Positions 7,274-14,428 of a stretch of DNA of 30,443 nt are shown here, one piece after another. The notes below the pieces were generated by a model. The model searched no databases. It was not told the origin of the DNA and saw only the letters and a list, made by a program, of their open reading frames with translations. Location: NCBI GenBank assembly GCA_002372325.1, contig DFFT01000143.1, positions 1 to 30,443 of the forward strand. Reading direction: 5' to 3'. Both the position numbers and the translations under genes were made by a program. The DNA comes from Succinivibrionaceae bacterium UBA3769. Lineage in GTDB: Bacteria > Pseudomonadota > Gammaproteobacteria > Enterobacterales > Succinivibrionaceae. Each line of letters begins with the position of its first letter. Positions within the stretch are counted from its first letter, which is position 1.

Positions 7274-7618
7274 TCAGTCGATGCCGTATTTTCTGAGCTT
7301 TTTACGGAGAGTGCCGCGGTTAAGGCCCATGATTTTGGCGGCTCTGGTCTGATTTCCGGAAACATAGCGCATCACTCTCACGAAGAGGGATTTCTCGACT
7401 TCCTGAATGACCTGCTCATAGATGTCAGAGGGCTCGTCTTCTCTGGTGTGATTGTGCAGAAACTGAATGACGTTGGTGGAGATATTGTCACAGTAAGGAT
7501 TTATGGTGTATTCGCTGTTTAACCCCTGCGACTGGGTTCCGGTGCCGGATGCTCCGCTTTGCTCGCTGTCCTGGGCGGCGCGGTTCTGATTCAGGCTGTC
7601 GGATGTGATGTTTAACAT
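7274..7618 (-). CDS. fis: DNA-binding protein Fis
   Basis: A nucleoid protein that bends DNA, stimulates rRNA promoters and acts in recombination. The C-terminal helix-turn-helix GNQTRAAKIMGLNRGTLRKK (residues 88-107) is almost identical to E. coli Fis, and the preceding dimer helices (YEQVIQEVEKSLFVRVMRY) fit as well. At 114 residues it is about 16 longer than E. coli Fis because of a Ser/Gln/Gly-rich N-terminus. The ATG at 7616-7618 was chosen because AAGG lies seven bases ahead; an ATG 45 bases upstream is less likely. In many gammaproteobacteria fis follows dusB; here dusB is absent and prmA is the upstream neighbour. Confidence 0.95.
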   Translation of the reverse strand: MLNITSDSLNQNRAAQDSEQSGASGTGTQSQGLNSEYTINPYCDNISTNVIQFLHNHTREDEPSDIYEQVIQEVEKSLFVRVMRYVSGNQTRAAKIMGLNRGTLRKKLRKYGID

Positions 7619-7969
7619 TTTCTTACCTTCATTGGAAACAAAGCTTTCTCCTGCTGCGGGCAAAGGAGGCCGGAGGTTTAGCCTGATGGTGCCCGGGGAC
7701 GATCTGCAGGGACGGGGCGTATATTATTATCTTTTTGCCTTTTTTTAAAGCTGATTTTGTGATTTAGGTAAAAGTTTTTTGAGAGTTTGGCGATTTTTTG
7801 AACAATTTGGAGGGGCTGGGGGAAATGCGGTGGTATGGATTGGATTAGCCGTCGAGACAGGCTGAGTATGTGCAGTGAAAGAGGCGGGAAGGTTAAGGTA
7901 TGAGAGTACGACCGACTATTTAGCATGTACACATGGATGGGGGGGGGCCCCCCATTGTCATGATTATGC
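7619..7969. other. prmA-fis spacer, position where dusB is often found
   Basis: The 351 bases contain the fis promoter and leader, an AT-rich block at 7730-7800 and a homopolymer tract of nine G followed by six C at 7939-7953. I find no trace of a DusB-like frame (no tRNA-dihydrouridine synthase motif on either strand). Confidence 0.6.
7721..7749 (-). promoter_or_regulatory. fis promoter with GC-rich discriminator
   Basis: On the minus strand TTTAAA (7744-7749) and TAATAT (7721-7726) are 17 bases apart, embedded in an A-rich stretch, and are followed at once by ACGCCCCGTCCC. A GC-rich discriminator at a fis promoter is what makes E. coli fis respond to ppGpp and growth rate, so similar control is plausible here. 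The leader is about 95 bases. Confidence 0.5.
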
Positions 7970-8845
7970 TTATTTTCTCACCCCGCTCACCAGACACCAT
8001 TCCTCCCGGAACACCGGTTCCTTGAGCTTAAACCACTGCGAATAAATCTCCTGAATCTCCGGACATTGGGAAGCGATGATTCCTGACAGCGCAAAGCTGC
8101 CTCCCGGAGCCACCATGCCGGCGATAGTCGGAGCGAGCTCTCTCAGGGGGCCGGCCAGAATGTTAGCTACGAGAACATCTGCCTGAACTCCTTTGGGGGT
8201 ATCCTCCGGAAGATAAAGGCTGAGCCTTTCGGAGACACCGTTCCTTTCCGCATTGTCTTTGCTGGCGGTGAGGGCTTGAGGGTCAATGTCGATGCCGACA
8301 GCCTCCGGAGCTCCCAGCTTAAGAGCGCTTACCGCCAGTATGCCGGAGCCGCAGCCGAAGTCGATGACCTTCTTGTTTTCCAGCGGGAGACTGTCCAGCC
8401 AGTTAAGACACATGAAGGTGGTGGGATGGGTGCCGGTGCCGAAGGCCAGGCCCGGATCCAGCATGACGTTTACCGCCTGAGGATCGGGAATCTCGCACCA
8501 GCTGGGGCAGATCCAGAGCTTTTCCCCGCACTTCAGGGGATGGAACTGGTTCATCCATTCTCTGACCCAGTCCTTGTCTTCCAGCTGCTCTGCCTTGATG
8601 GTGATCTCGTCATGGAAGTGATCCCGGAAGAACTTCATAATGGGGGCGGGATCCGTCTCGGCTTCAAAGAGCCCGGTTACGGTGGTGTGCTCCCAGAGCT
8701 TGGTTTCTCCCGGCAGGGGCTCATATACCGGCGCATCCTCGGTATCGGTGTAGGTTACGCTGGCAGCGCCGAACCCTGACAGCATCCCGCTTATCTTATT
8801 GGCCTTTTTGCTTACGGTGCCGATTTTAATTTGTATCCAGGGCAT
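7970..8845 (-). CDS. prmA: Ribosomal protein L11 methyltransferase
   Basis: SAM-dependent methyltransferase that trimethylates ribosomal protein L11. The N-terminus MPWIQIKI, the block DPGLAFGTGTHPTT, the SAM-binding VIDFGCGSGILA, GIDIDPQA and the motif VANILAGPLRELAP are all near-identical to E. coli PrmA. At 291 residues it has the normal length. The ATG at 8843-8845 is chosen because AGGAGG lies seven bases upstream and the protein then begins exactly like its homologues; the 30 codons further up in frame are not expected to be translated. Its start overlaps the end of the upstream membrane-protein gene by 20 bases, which suggests translational coupling. Confidence 0.96.
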   Translation of the reverse strand: MPWIQIKIGTVSKKANKISGMLSGFGAASVTYTDTEDAPVYEPLPGETKLWEHTTVTGLFEAETDPAPIMKFFRDHFHDEITIKAEQLEDKDWVREWMNQFHPLKCGEKLWICPSWCEIPDPQAVNVMLDPGLAFGTGTHPTTFMCLNWLDSLPLENKKVIDFGCGSGILAVSALKLGAPEAVGIDIDPQALTASKDNAERNGVSERLSLYLPEDTPKGVQADVLVANILAGPLRELAPTIAGMVAPGGSFALSGIIASQCPEIQEIYSQWFKLKEPVFREEWCLVSGVRK

Positions 8846-10262
8846 AGATTTCCTCCTGAGAGCTGAATAAACCTTTGAACCGGCTGTTCTCCAGCGCATA
8901 GGGCTCGATTTCTCGGTATTCGGTAACGACATCAAGACTAAGAGCTTCTGCGTATATCAGAAGCTGTTCCCGGACAATGCCGGCGTTCTTTTCCATTTCA
9001 ATATCGCAGATCATGGTTTCCGGATCCAGCTTCATTTTACAGCCGATAAGGGAAAGAGAGCCGGTGTTTACCGAGTTTTCCGTTACTATCTTGAGCTTGA
9101 GAGCGCGATCATCTGCCGGGCCCACCCAGATAACGTTGTTGAAGCCGCCCATGATTTTCAGGAACTCCAGGGCCCGAAGGCTCTCCTCCCGGATAACGTT
9201 TTTGTTGGTAAGCTCCCTGCCGACGGCTTTCAGGGCGGCCATGCCCTTGCTCATGGTTTCCGTGTAGGCTCCCTGAAGCCTTATAAGCGTATATGCCAGA
9301 GCCATGGAGGCGCTGAAAACCGCAATTCCGATAGTGGCAAAGGAGGGATCGGCAATGTCAATGTCAGCAAGAACAATGTCTGGACGGTAGAAGCTTTCAG
9401 CATTATTTATCAGCACATCGAATTTGACATTGCAGGTTACCATGTAAATGACTGAGCTGATAATGAGATAAAGAGCAAAAAGAGAAGGGTAAAGCCAGAT
9501 CAGAGTGAGCATGAGCAAAGTGATGCTCATGCTGGTGCTGCCGCTGCTCAGAGCCAGCAGGAATAACAGCGAGGTGAAATACTTGCCGTGGGATCCCTCC
9601 CACAGCGCCACCGCTGCGTAAATACCTGTCAGCACCGAGAAAAAGCACAGCAGAGTTCCGGTATAAATGCCGTTGGTGTTCCGGAATGCCGGAGCGGCCT
9701 CAAATATTTCCAGAATCCGATCCCCGGATCCGAAAGCCTGAGCTGTCTGATAAAGCGTGCCGTAAATAAAATCGAAGAAATCCGCGGAGGTGATGGAAAA
9801 CAGGGCGTATCTGATGCCGGAAATGGCATAGTGCAGAATGGCCCACACCGGGATTGTCAGCACCAGAGTGAATACCAGAACAAAAAAGCCGGCCAGCACA
9901 TAATTGAGAGCGGACTCTCCCAGAGAAGGCTTTCCGGTGTTTGCCGGAGACGGCACCGAGGCTGCAAAGGGGGCCAGAAACGCCGCCACGATCCCGGGAG
10001 AAACCGACTGGGTGCCGCAGGTTTTTACAATAATAAAGGCGGTAAAGTACGAGATAGCGCAGCCGAAAAGCCGCCAGATCCTGTTATCCTGCTCCGGTAT
10101 CATGGAACAGGCCAGAGCGAAGGTCAGAGTTACCAGGCTGGCATTGGAGAACAGTCTGACGTTGTCCGGATGAAACACATACACCCCGGTGGTATTACAC
10201 ATGGTGACCAATGCAATGGGGAGCATAATCAGCAGAGTGCGGTAGTTGATGTTAGGGTGCAT
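8826..10262 (-). CDS. Multi-pass membrane protein resembling a degenerate PTS EIICB (glucose family)
   Basis: A 478-residue protein with about eight to ten hydrophobic segments over residues 7-345 and a soluble tail of about 110 residues. The pattern resembles glucose-family PTS permeases: a segment near 35-85 like the EIIC stretch around the 'pLlFai' motif, and a segment near 225-250 where EIIC has 'P.mmFGLPAAALA' but here reads LFLLALSSGSTSMSITLL. The tail carries MGGFNNVIWVG then DRALKLKI, comparable to the EIIB active-site region 'LGGkeNI..vdaC.TRLR', but the phosphorylated cysteine is missing at that position. It is thus unlikely to phosphorylate sugar; a regulatory or transport-only role is possible. 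This homology is distant and read by eye. The start has no clear Shine-Dalgarno. Confidence 0.65.
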   Translation of the reverse strand: MHPNINYRTLLIMLPIALVTMCNTTGVYVFHPDNVRLFSNASLVTLTFALACSMIPEQDNRIWRLFGCAISYFTAFIIVKTCGTQSVSPGIVAAFLAPFAASVPSPANTGKPSLGESALNYVLAGFFVLVFTLVLTIPVWAILHYAISGIRYALFSITSADFFDFIYGTLYQTAQAFGSGDRILEIFEAAPAFRNTNGIYTGTLLCFFSVLTGIYAAVALWEGSHGKYFTSLLFLLALSSGSTSMSITLLMLTLIWLYPSLFALYLIISSVIYMVTCNVKFDVLINNAESFYRPDIVLADIDIADPSFATIGIAVFSASMALAYTLIRLQGAYTETMSKGMAALKAVGRELTNKNVIREESLRALEFLKIMGGFNNVIWVGPADDRALKLKIVTENSVNTGSLSLIGCKMKLDPETMICDIEMEKNAGIVREQLLIYAEALSLDVVTEYREIEPYALENSRFKGLFSSQEEIYALDTN

Positions 10263-10561
10263 GCGGAGATCTGACCGTAATAAAAAGTGTGAGCAGGGTC
10301 ATATAATAATCAATATTGACGGATATGAACAGAGCTCAGACAAGATTTTTTCATAAACGGTTTTTCCGGCTATTCTTATGCCTGTGTTTCCTCAAATTCC
10401 CGGGCTCCTCAAATACCTGAGATTCTCAAACTGCTTGGATCTCTAACCCCTCGGGATCTTCTCCGGCAGCCTCAGTTTGTCCGGCTTTCCTGTATAATTA
10501 CGTTTCTGAGGCGCGGTTTTCATAAGCGCCGTCAGCCAGGGAAAGCAGATTCTTTTAATCT
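10263..10561. other. Divergent intergenic region
   Basis: About 300 bases between the divergently transcribed membrane-protein gene and recJ. Apart from a perfect TATAAT facing recJ at 10493-10498, only AT-rich hexamers facing the membrane-protein gene around 10300-10320 are seen, without a clear -35. Confidence 0.45.
10493..10498 (+). promoter_or_regulatory. Probable -10 box for recJ
   Basis: A perfect TATAAT lies 64 bases before the recJ start. The region 16-18 bases upstream has no recognisable -35, so strength or activator dependence cannot be judged. Confidence 0.4.
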
Positions 10562-12385
10562 ATGAAAATTCATCGTCGCACAACTGAAAACCTGGGCCCC
10601 CGCCCCAAATGGCAGCTGGATCCGGTTCTTACGGAACTCTTCTGGAAGCGCGGTATTAAAAGTACCGGCGAGCTTTCCTATTCCCTCAGAAATCTCCTCC
10701 GGCCCGATTTTAAGGATATTGAGCGGGCCAGCGAGATCATTGGCCGGGCGGTGATGACCGGTGAGAAAATCCGGGTTATCGGCGACTACGATGTGGACGG
10801 AGCCAGCGCCACCGCTCTGGCCATGAGATTTTTTCAGGACGTGAGGTTTGAGGAGGCTGATTTCTATATCCCGAAAAGACAGGACGACGGTTACGGCTTT
10901 AATGCGGCCATGGCAGAAAAGGCCGCCGGAGACAATGTAAGCCTTATTATCACGGTGGATAACGGCGTTTCCGCCCATGAGGCTGTGAGCAGGGCCCGGG
11001 ATCTGGGACTTAAGGTAGTGATCACCGACCATCATATTCCCGGGGAGAAGCTTCCGGAGGCCGAGGCGGTGGTGGATCCCAAGAGACCTGACTGCCCCTT
11101 CCGCTCCAAGAACATTGCCGGAGTGGGGGTGATCTTTTATGTGCTTTCCAAAACCCGCTCCTTTCTCCGGGAGCAGGAATGGTTTCAGAAAAAGGGCATT
11201 CCGGAGCCCCGCATGCAGGACTATCTGGATCTGGTGGCTTTGGGGACGGTAGCGGATGTGGTCCCGCTGGACTACAACAACCGCATTATGGTGCAGTACG
11301 GCATCGGTCTTATCAGAAAGCACAGCGCCGCCTGCGGCATTGAAGAGCTGGTTCGGCTTTCCGGAGTTCCCGCGGTAAACTTTACCAGCTCGGACATTTC
11401 CTTTTCTCTGAGCCCCAAGCTCAATGCCGCCGGCAGAATTGACGACATGACCTACGGCGTGGACTGTCTTACGGCCCGGGATCCCTTTACCGCCAAGAGA
11501 GACGCCAGCATTCTTTATAATTTCAATATCCGCCGCCGGGAAATTGAAAACGAGATGATGCTTACGGCGGAGCAGCTTATTCAGACACCTCCCGGCAGCA
11601 TCATTGCCGGAGCCCGGGGATCTGTTCCCGGCAGGATTTCAGACGGGATTGTGATATTCAGTCCGGATTTTCATGCCGGGATCTCGGGGATTATTGCCGC
11701 CAAGCTCAAGGATCGCTATCGGGTGCCGGTGATTGTGCTGGCAGCGGGCATAGAGGAGCATACCGCGGTGGGTTCCTGCAGATCCGTGGAGGGCTTCAGC
11801 ATGCATGCGGCTCTGGAATGCCTTCACGGCATGCTGCCGGATGTGGTGCTTAAGTACGGGGGACATGCCAGGGCGGCGGGACTGACTTTGCGGCAGGACG
11901 GCATTGCCTTATTCCGGGAGAAATTTCAGGAAATCGTCCGTACCCATCTCAAAACAGGTTCTGCCGAGGAGACCATTGAGAGCGACGGCGAGCTTCCTGG
12001 CTCCTACTTTATCCCCAGCTTTGTCCGGACACTGGTTTATGATCAGCCCTGGGGGGAGGGCTTCCCCAACCCTGTTTTTGACGGGGTATTCTATATGAGT
12101 CCCCAGACGGTATTTAAAAAGCATCTTCGGTTCCGGCTTTCTCTTATGGACGGCCGAAGCTTTCCTGCCGTTTATTTTTACTATGACGAGCGGCTCTGGC
12201 CCAACCAGAGAGTGAACAAGGTGCGGGCGGTGTACTGCTTTCAGATAAGCAGTAACAGCGATACCGGGAAGATCAGCCTGATTGTGCGGGCTCTGGAGCC
12301 TCTCTATGACCAAAGCCGCATGGAGGGGATTTTATGGAACGGCGGTCTCGGCATTCCCTACGTGGATTTCGGGGTCAGGGGGTAA
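10562..12385 (+). CDS. recJ: Single-stranded-DNA-specific exonuclease RecJ
   Basis: A 5'-3' ssDNA exonuclease of the DHH superfamily acting in RecF-pathway recombination and mismatch repair, 607 residues against about 577 in E. coli. Visible motifs: DYDVDG at 75-80, VDNG at 132-135, the signature DHH at 156-158, ALGTVADVVPL near 226, SPKLNAAGRIDD near 284, and the DHHA1 motif GGHARAAG near 434. The C-terminal OB-fold region is present. All metal-binding motifs are intact. The Shine-Dalgarno is weak: an AGGGAAA lies 18 bases ahead. In E. coli recJ follows dsbC; here it stands alone and divergent from the PTS-like gene. Confidence 0.96.
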   Translation: MKIHRRTTENLGPRPKWQLDPVLTELFWKRGIKSTGELSYSLRNLLRPDFKDIERASEIIGRAVMTGEKIRVIGDYDVDGASATALAMRFFQDVRFEEADFYIPKRQDDGYGFNAAMAEKAAGDNVSLIITVDNGVSAHEAVSRARDLGLKVVITDHHIPGEKLPEAEAVVDPKRPDCPFRSKNIAGVGVIFYVLSKTRSFLREQEWFQKKGIPEPRMQDYLDLVALGTVADVVPLDYNNRIMVQYGIGLIRKHSAACGIEELVRLSGVPAVNFTSSDISFSLSPKLNAAGRIDDMTYGVDCLTARDPFTAKRDASILYNFNIRRREIENEMMLTAEQLIQTPPGSIIAGARGSVPGRISDGIVIFSPDFHAGISGIIAAKLKDRYRVPVIVLAAGIEEHTAVGSCRSVEGFSMHAALECLHGMLPDVVLKYGGHARAAGLTLRQDGIALFREKFQEIVRTHLKTGSAEETIESDGELPGSYFIPSFVRTLVYDQPWGEGFPNPVFDGVFYMSPQTVFKKHLRFRLSLMDGRSFPAVYFYYDERLWPNQRVNKVRAVYCFQISSNSDTGKISLIVRALEPLYDQSRMEGILWNGGLGIPYVDFGVRG

Positions 12386-12423
12386 CTTTTCCAGTCCTGA
12401 TTGATAAGATTGCCGGGAGCGAT

Positions 12424-12660
12424 CTAATGCTGTTCCCGTGAGTGATGGTGAGTATCTGTGAATTTGGGGGATTTTGCCAGCAGAGGAGCTCCGGAAACTC
12501 CGTCAGGCTCTTCCGGGACTTTCCGAATTAAATTCTTTTCCTTTCTTGCTTTGATTTGTTCGCTGACAAGAGATGCCTTAAGTTCCGCCGCGGCAATTTC
12601 TTCCGGGGTAAAGATTTCCCTTTCAATTTCCTCCCAGCATCTTCCAATGGCTTTGTTCAT
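12424..12660 (-). pseudogene. Truncated XRE-type antitoxin remnant
   Basis: The first 50 residues (MNKAIGRCWEEIEREIFTPE, then EIAAAELKASLVSEQIKARK) match the N-terminus of HigA-like helix-turn-helix antitoxins, which typically read 'EIFTPEEIAESDLRVALI.ELIKARKEKGISQKELEEL'. Beyond this the helix-turn-helix core dissolves into unrelated sequence (VPEEPDGVSGAPLLAK and a His-rich end), giving 78 residues against about 95-100. AGGA eight bases before the ATG at 12658-12660 supports that start. No HigB-like toxin frame is found next to it. I read it as a decayed antitoxin left over from a toxin-antitoxin pair; the alternative is a short diverged regulator. Confidence 0.5.
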
Positions 12661-12794
12661 AATCGCATTCCTGCATCCATTGAATTTCAATCCCGGTAAC
12701 GAGCCCTTATCTGTATCCAGTAACTGCCGATCATCATCCGCCGGAGAAGATCCGATTCCGGACGGAAGCTGTCTCATGTTCGCTAATGACGCAG

Positions 12795-13196
12795 CTATTC
12801 GTCCTGAATAGCCAGAGCTTCCTCGCTGGCCAGAAGATTGGCCACGGTCTGCTGCCCCAGAGGCTCGTAGGTTTCCCGCTGCACCTTTTTAACGACCACC
12901 ACATCCTCGCCCTTCTTGTCGTACACCTCTCTCTTGTGGATGGCTTCGTCCAGCCAGGCAATGGAATCGGTTACCGCCCGGATCACCATGTCATCCATTT
13001 CCTGCCGCTTTTCATCAGAGGTAAAGTAGAGCATGTCCACGTCATAGCGGACATAAAGAGCCGGGAGCCGGTTCAGGGTCATGCAGAAAAGATCTGTCAG
13101 ATAGTCAGTGTCCCGGGTCTGGGCCAGCTCCAGGGCGTTAATGTAGTCCCGTACCAGTTTTTCATAATAATTATGGACTTCTTCAATTTTTGGCAT
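12795..13196 (-). CDS. ComFB-like protein (late competence protein family)
   Basis: A 133-residue protein. The N-terminal half has the ComFB pattern: HNYYEKLVRDYINAL near residue 8, then LFCMTLNRLPALYV near 36-49, corresponding to the family's 'ALN.LPprYv' block. The cysteine cluster present in many ComFB proteins is replaced (AQTRDTD). The second half is charged and helical. ComFB proteins were first tied to competence in Bacillus; some have more recently been described as cyclic dinucleotide binders, so a signalling role is possible, but nothing here shows ligand binding. It lies 129 bases downstream of ppgK on the same strand, with AAGG about ten bases before the start. Confidence 0.75.
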   Translation of the reverse strand: MPKIEEVHNYYEKLVRDYINALELAQTRDTDYLTDLFCMTLNRLPALYVRYDVDMLYFTSDEKRQEMDDMVIRAVTDSIAWLDEAIHKREVYDKKGEDVVVVKKVQRETYEPLGQQTVANLLASEEALAIQDE

Positions 13197-13222
13197 TGCT
13201 GTTTTACCTTGTTATTCAGTTA

Positions 13223-13243
13223 CACGGATCCCGCGCATCCGTG
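13223..13243 (-). other. Small hairpin in the ppgK-comFB spacer
   Basis: A perfect seven-base stem CACGGAT / ATCCGTG with a CCCGCGC loop lies 27 bases upstream of the ComFB-like start. No T run follows on either strand, so it is not a standard terminator. Confidence 0.35.
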
Positions 13244-13325
13244 GTGAGTATTTCTTTCAAATCCGGCCGGGACTTTTGCAGCTGTTATGTCTGCTTTTCT
13301 GTCAGCTGTTCCGTTAAAGCTGCTG

Positions 13326-14192
13326 TCAGTCGTCATCGGCATCTTCCGCGGGAGTTACCGCCTGTTTTTTCTTCTTTTCGTGCTTGGCTTCGGCCTCCAG
13401 CATGTTTTTGATGTATTCCTCAGCCTCGGTGATATTAGGGGCGTGTCCGGCATCGGTCTCGCCGGCCGCATATACCGCAGCGCCGATAATGCCGGCAAGG
13501 TTCAGCGTGGTGGCGGGAACCACCGGCGTTCTCACCCGGATCTTTTCCTGAAACTTGCTGAAGCTCTTGGAAGCGCCGCCGCCCAGAATAATGAGATCCG
13601 GATTGAACAGGAACTGGAGTCTCTGGAGATAGCGGTTGAATCTCTTGCCCCACTTGTTCCAGCCCAGATCCTGCCTTTGTCTGGCGGCATCGGAGCAGTA
13701 ATGCTCGGCGATGTCATCAGAAAGAATGAGATGGCCGAGTTCGGTATTGGGCATGAGCGCCCCGTTTACGAAGATAGCCGAGCCGAGACCGGTGCCTACG
13801 GTGATCATCATGACGATTCCCGTCTGATGCTCCTTCCCGATGCCGAATTTCATCTCCGCGATGCCGGCGGCGTCAGCGTCGTTGATGACAAAAACCGGGT
13901 GCCCCAGAGTTTCGGTAAAGAGCTTCTCCACCGGGGTATTAATCCAGGTCTGATCGATATTGGCGGCGGTGAAGCAGATGCCGTGATGCACCGTGGCCGG
14001 GAAGCCGCAGCCGATGGCCTCATAGTCCGTGAACTGGGCAGCCAGCTCCTTCAGGGTTGCCGCCACGGCTTCCGGGGTGGCCGGCTGCGGGGTGGCAATG
14101 CGGATTCTTTCTGATAAAAGCTCTCCGGTTTCCGTGTTTACCTTGGCTCCCTTGATTCCGGAGCCTCCAATATCTACGCCCAGTGCAATCAT
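13326..14192 (-). CDS. ppgK: Polyphosphate glucokinase (ROK family)
   Basis: A kinase that phosphorylates glucose with polyphosphate (and often ATP) as donor. The N-terminal phosphate-binding motif GVDIGGSGIKGA, the PpgK-specific TPQPATPEAVA, TAANIDQTWI, the catalytic NDADAAGIAEM, the adenosine/phosphate motif TVGTGLGSAIF, and the hallmark PNTELGHL followed by IILGGGASKSF all fit PpgK rather than ordinary glucokinase. At 288 residues it is about 30 longer than the usual form because of a Lys/Glu-rich tail ending in DADDD. AGGAG six bases before the ATG supports the start. Together with the PTS-like protein lacking its cysteine, it suggests that free glucose is phosphorylated inside the cell; that link is inference. 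Confidence 0.93.
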   Translation of the reverse strand: MIALGVDIGGSGIKGAKVNTETGELLSERIRIATPQPATPEAVAATLKELAAQFTDYEAIGCGFPATVHHGICFTAANIDQTWINTPVEKLFTETLGHPVFVINDADAAGIAEMKFGIGKEHQTGIVMMITVGTGLGSAIFVNGALMPNTELGHLILSDDIAEHYCSDAARQRQDLGWNKWGKRFNRYLQRLQFLFNPDLIILGGGASKSFSKFQEKIRVRTPVVPATTLNLAGIIGAAVYAAGETDAGHAPNITEAEEYIKNMLEAEAKHEKKKKQAVTPAEDADDD

Positions 14193-14238
14193 CTTAGTCT
14201 CCTGCGCTTTTGCCGAACTATGAAGCGATTTCAGACCT

Positions 14239-14265
14239 ATTATAATTTTTTGCGATTTCAGTTAA
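14239..14265 (-). promoter_or_regulatory. Promoter for ppgK
   Basis: On the minus strand a perfect TATAAT (14239-14244) is preceded by TTAACT (14260-14265) at a short spacing of 15 bases. The -10 is convincing, the -35 less so. The leader is about 40 bases. Confidence 0.45.
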
Positions 14266-14407
14266 GCCGTTTCTCGCAAAAAACCGGCATTTACTATGTT
14301 AAATTGTGAGCAAAATTCGTTTTTTAACCACGGAGAATAACCGCCGAATGTAATTGTTACAGGAACGTGTTTTCCGGGGCGGGAGTCCGGGGACAGTCCT
14401 CCGGCGC

Positions 14408-14425
14408 CGGGCAAATGCCCCGGCA
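14408..14425 (-). terminator. GC-rich hairpin after queG
   Basis: CCGGGC and GCCCCGG pair around an AAAT loop just beyond the queG stop codon. There is no T run, so the terminator role is uncertain. Confidence 0.3.
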
Positions 14426-14428
14426 AAA

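Noticed and set aside
7678..7932. 84-codon minus-strand frame between prmA and fis
   Set aside because: Low-complexity translation that overlaps the fis promoter; no homology or Shine-Dalgarno, and no resemblance to DusB.
7939..7953. G9C6 tract as a phase-variation switch
   Set aside because: It lies outside coding sequence, beyond the prmA stop and not in the fis promoter, so slippage would have no evident effect; kept only as a possible junction mark.
14312..14330. Half-site resembling a lac operator or CRP site (AATTGTGAGCAAAATT)
   Set aside because: Only one half matches and the symmetric half is absent; chance occurrence is likely.
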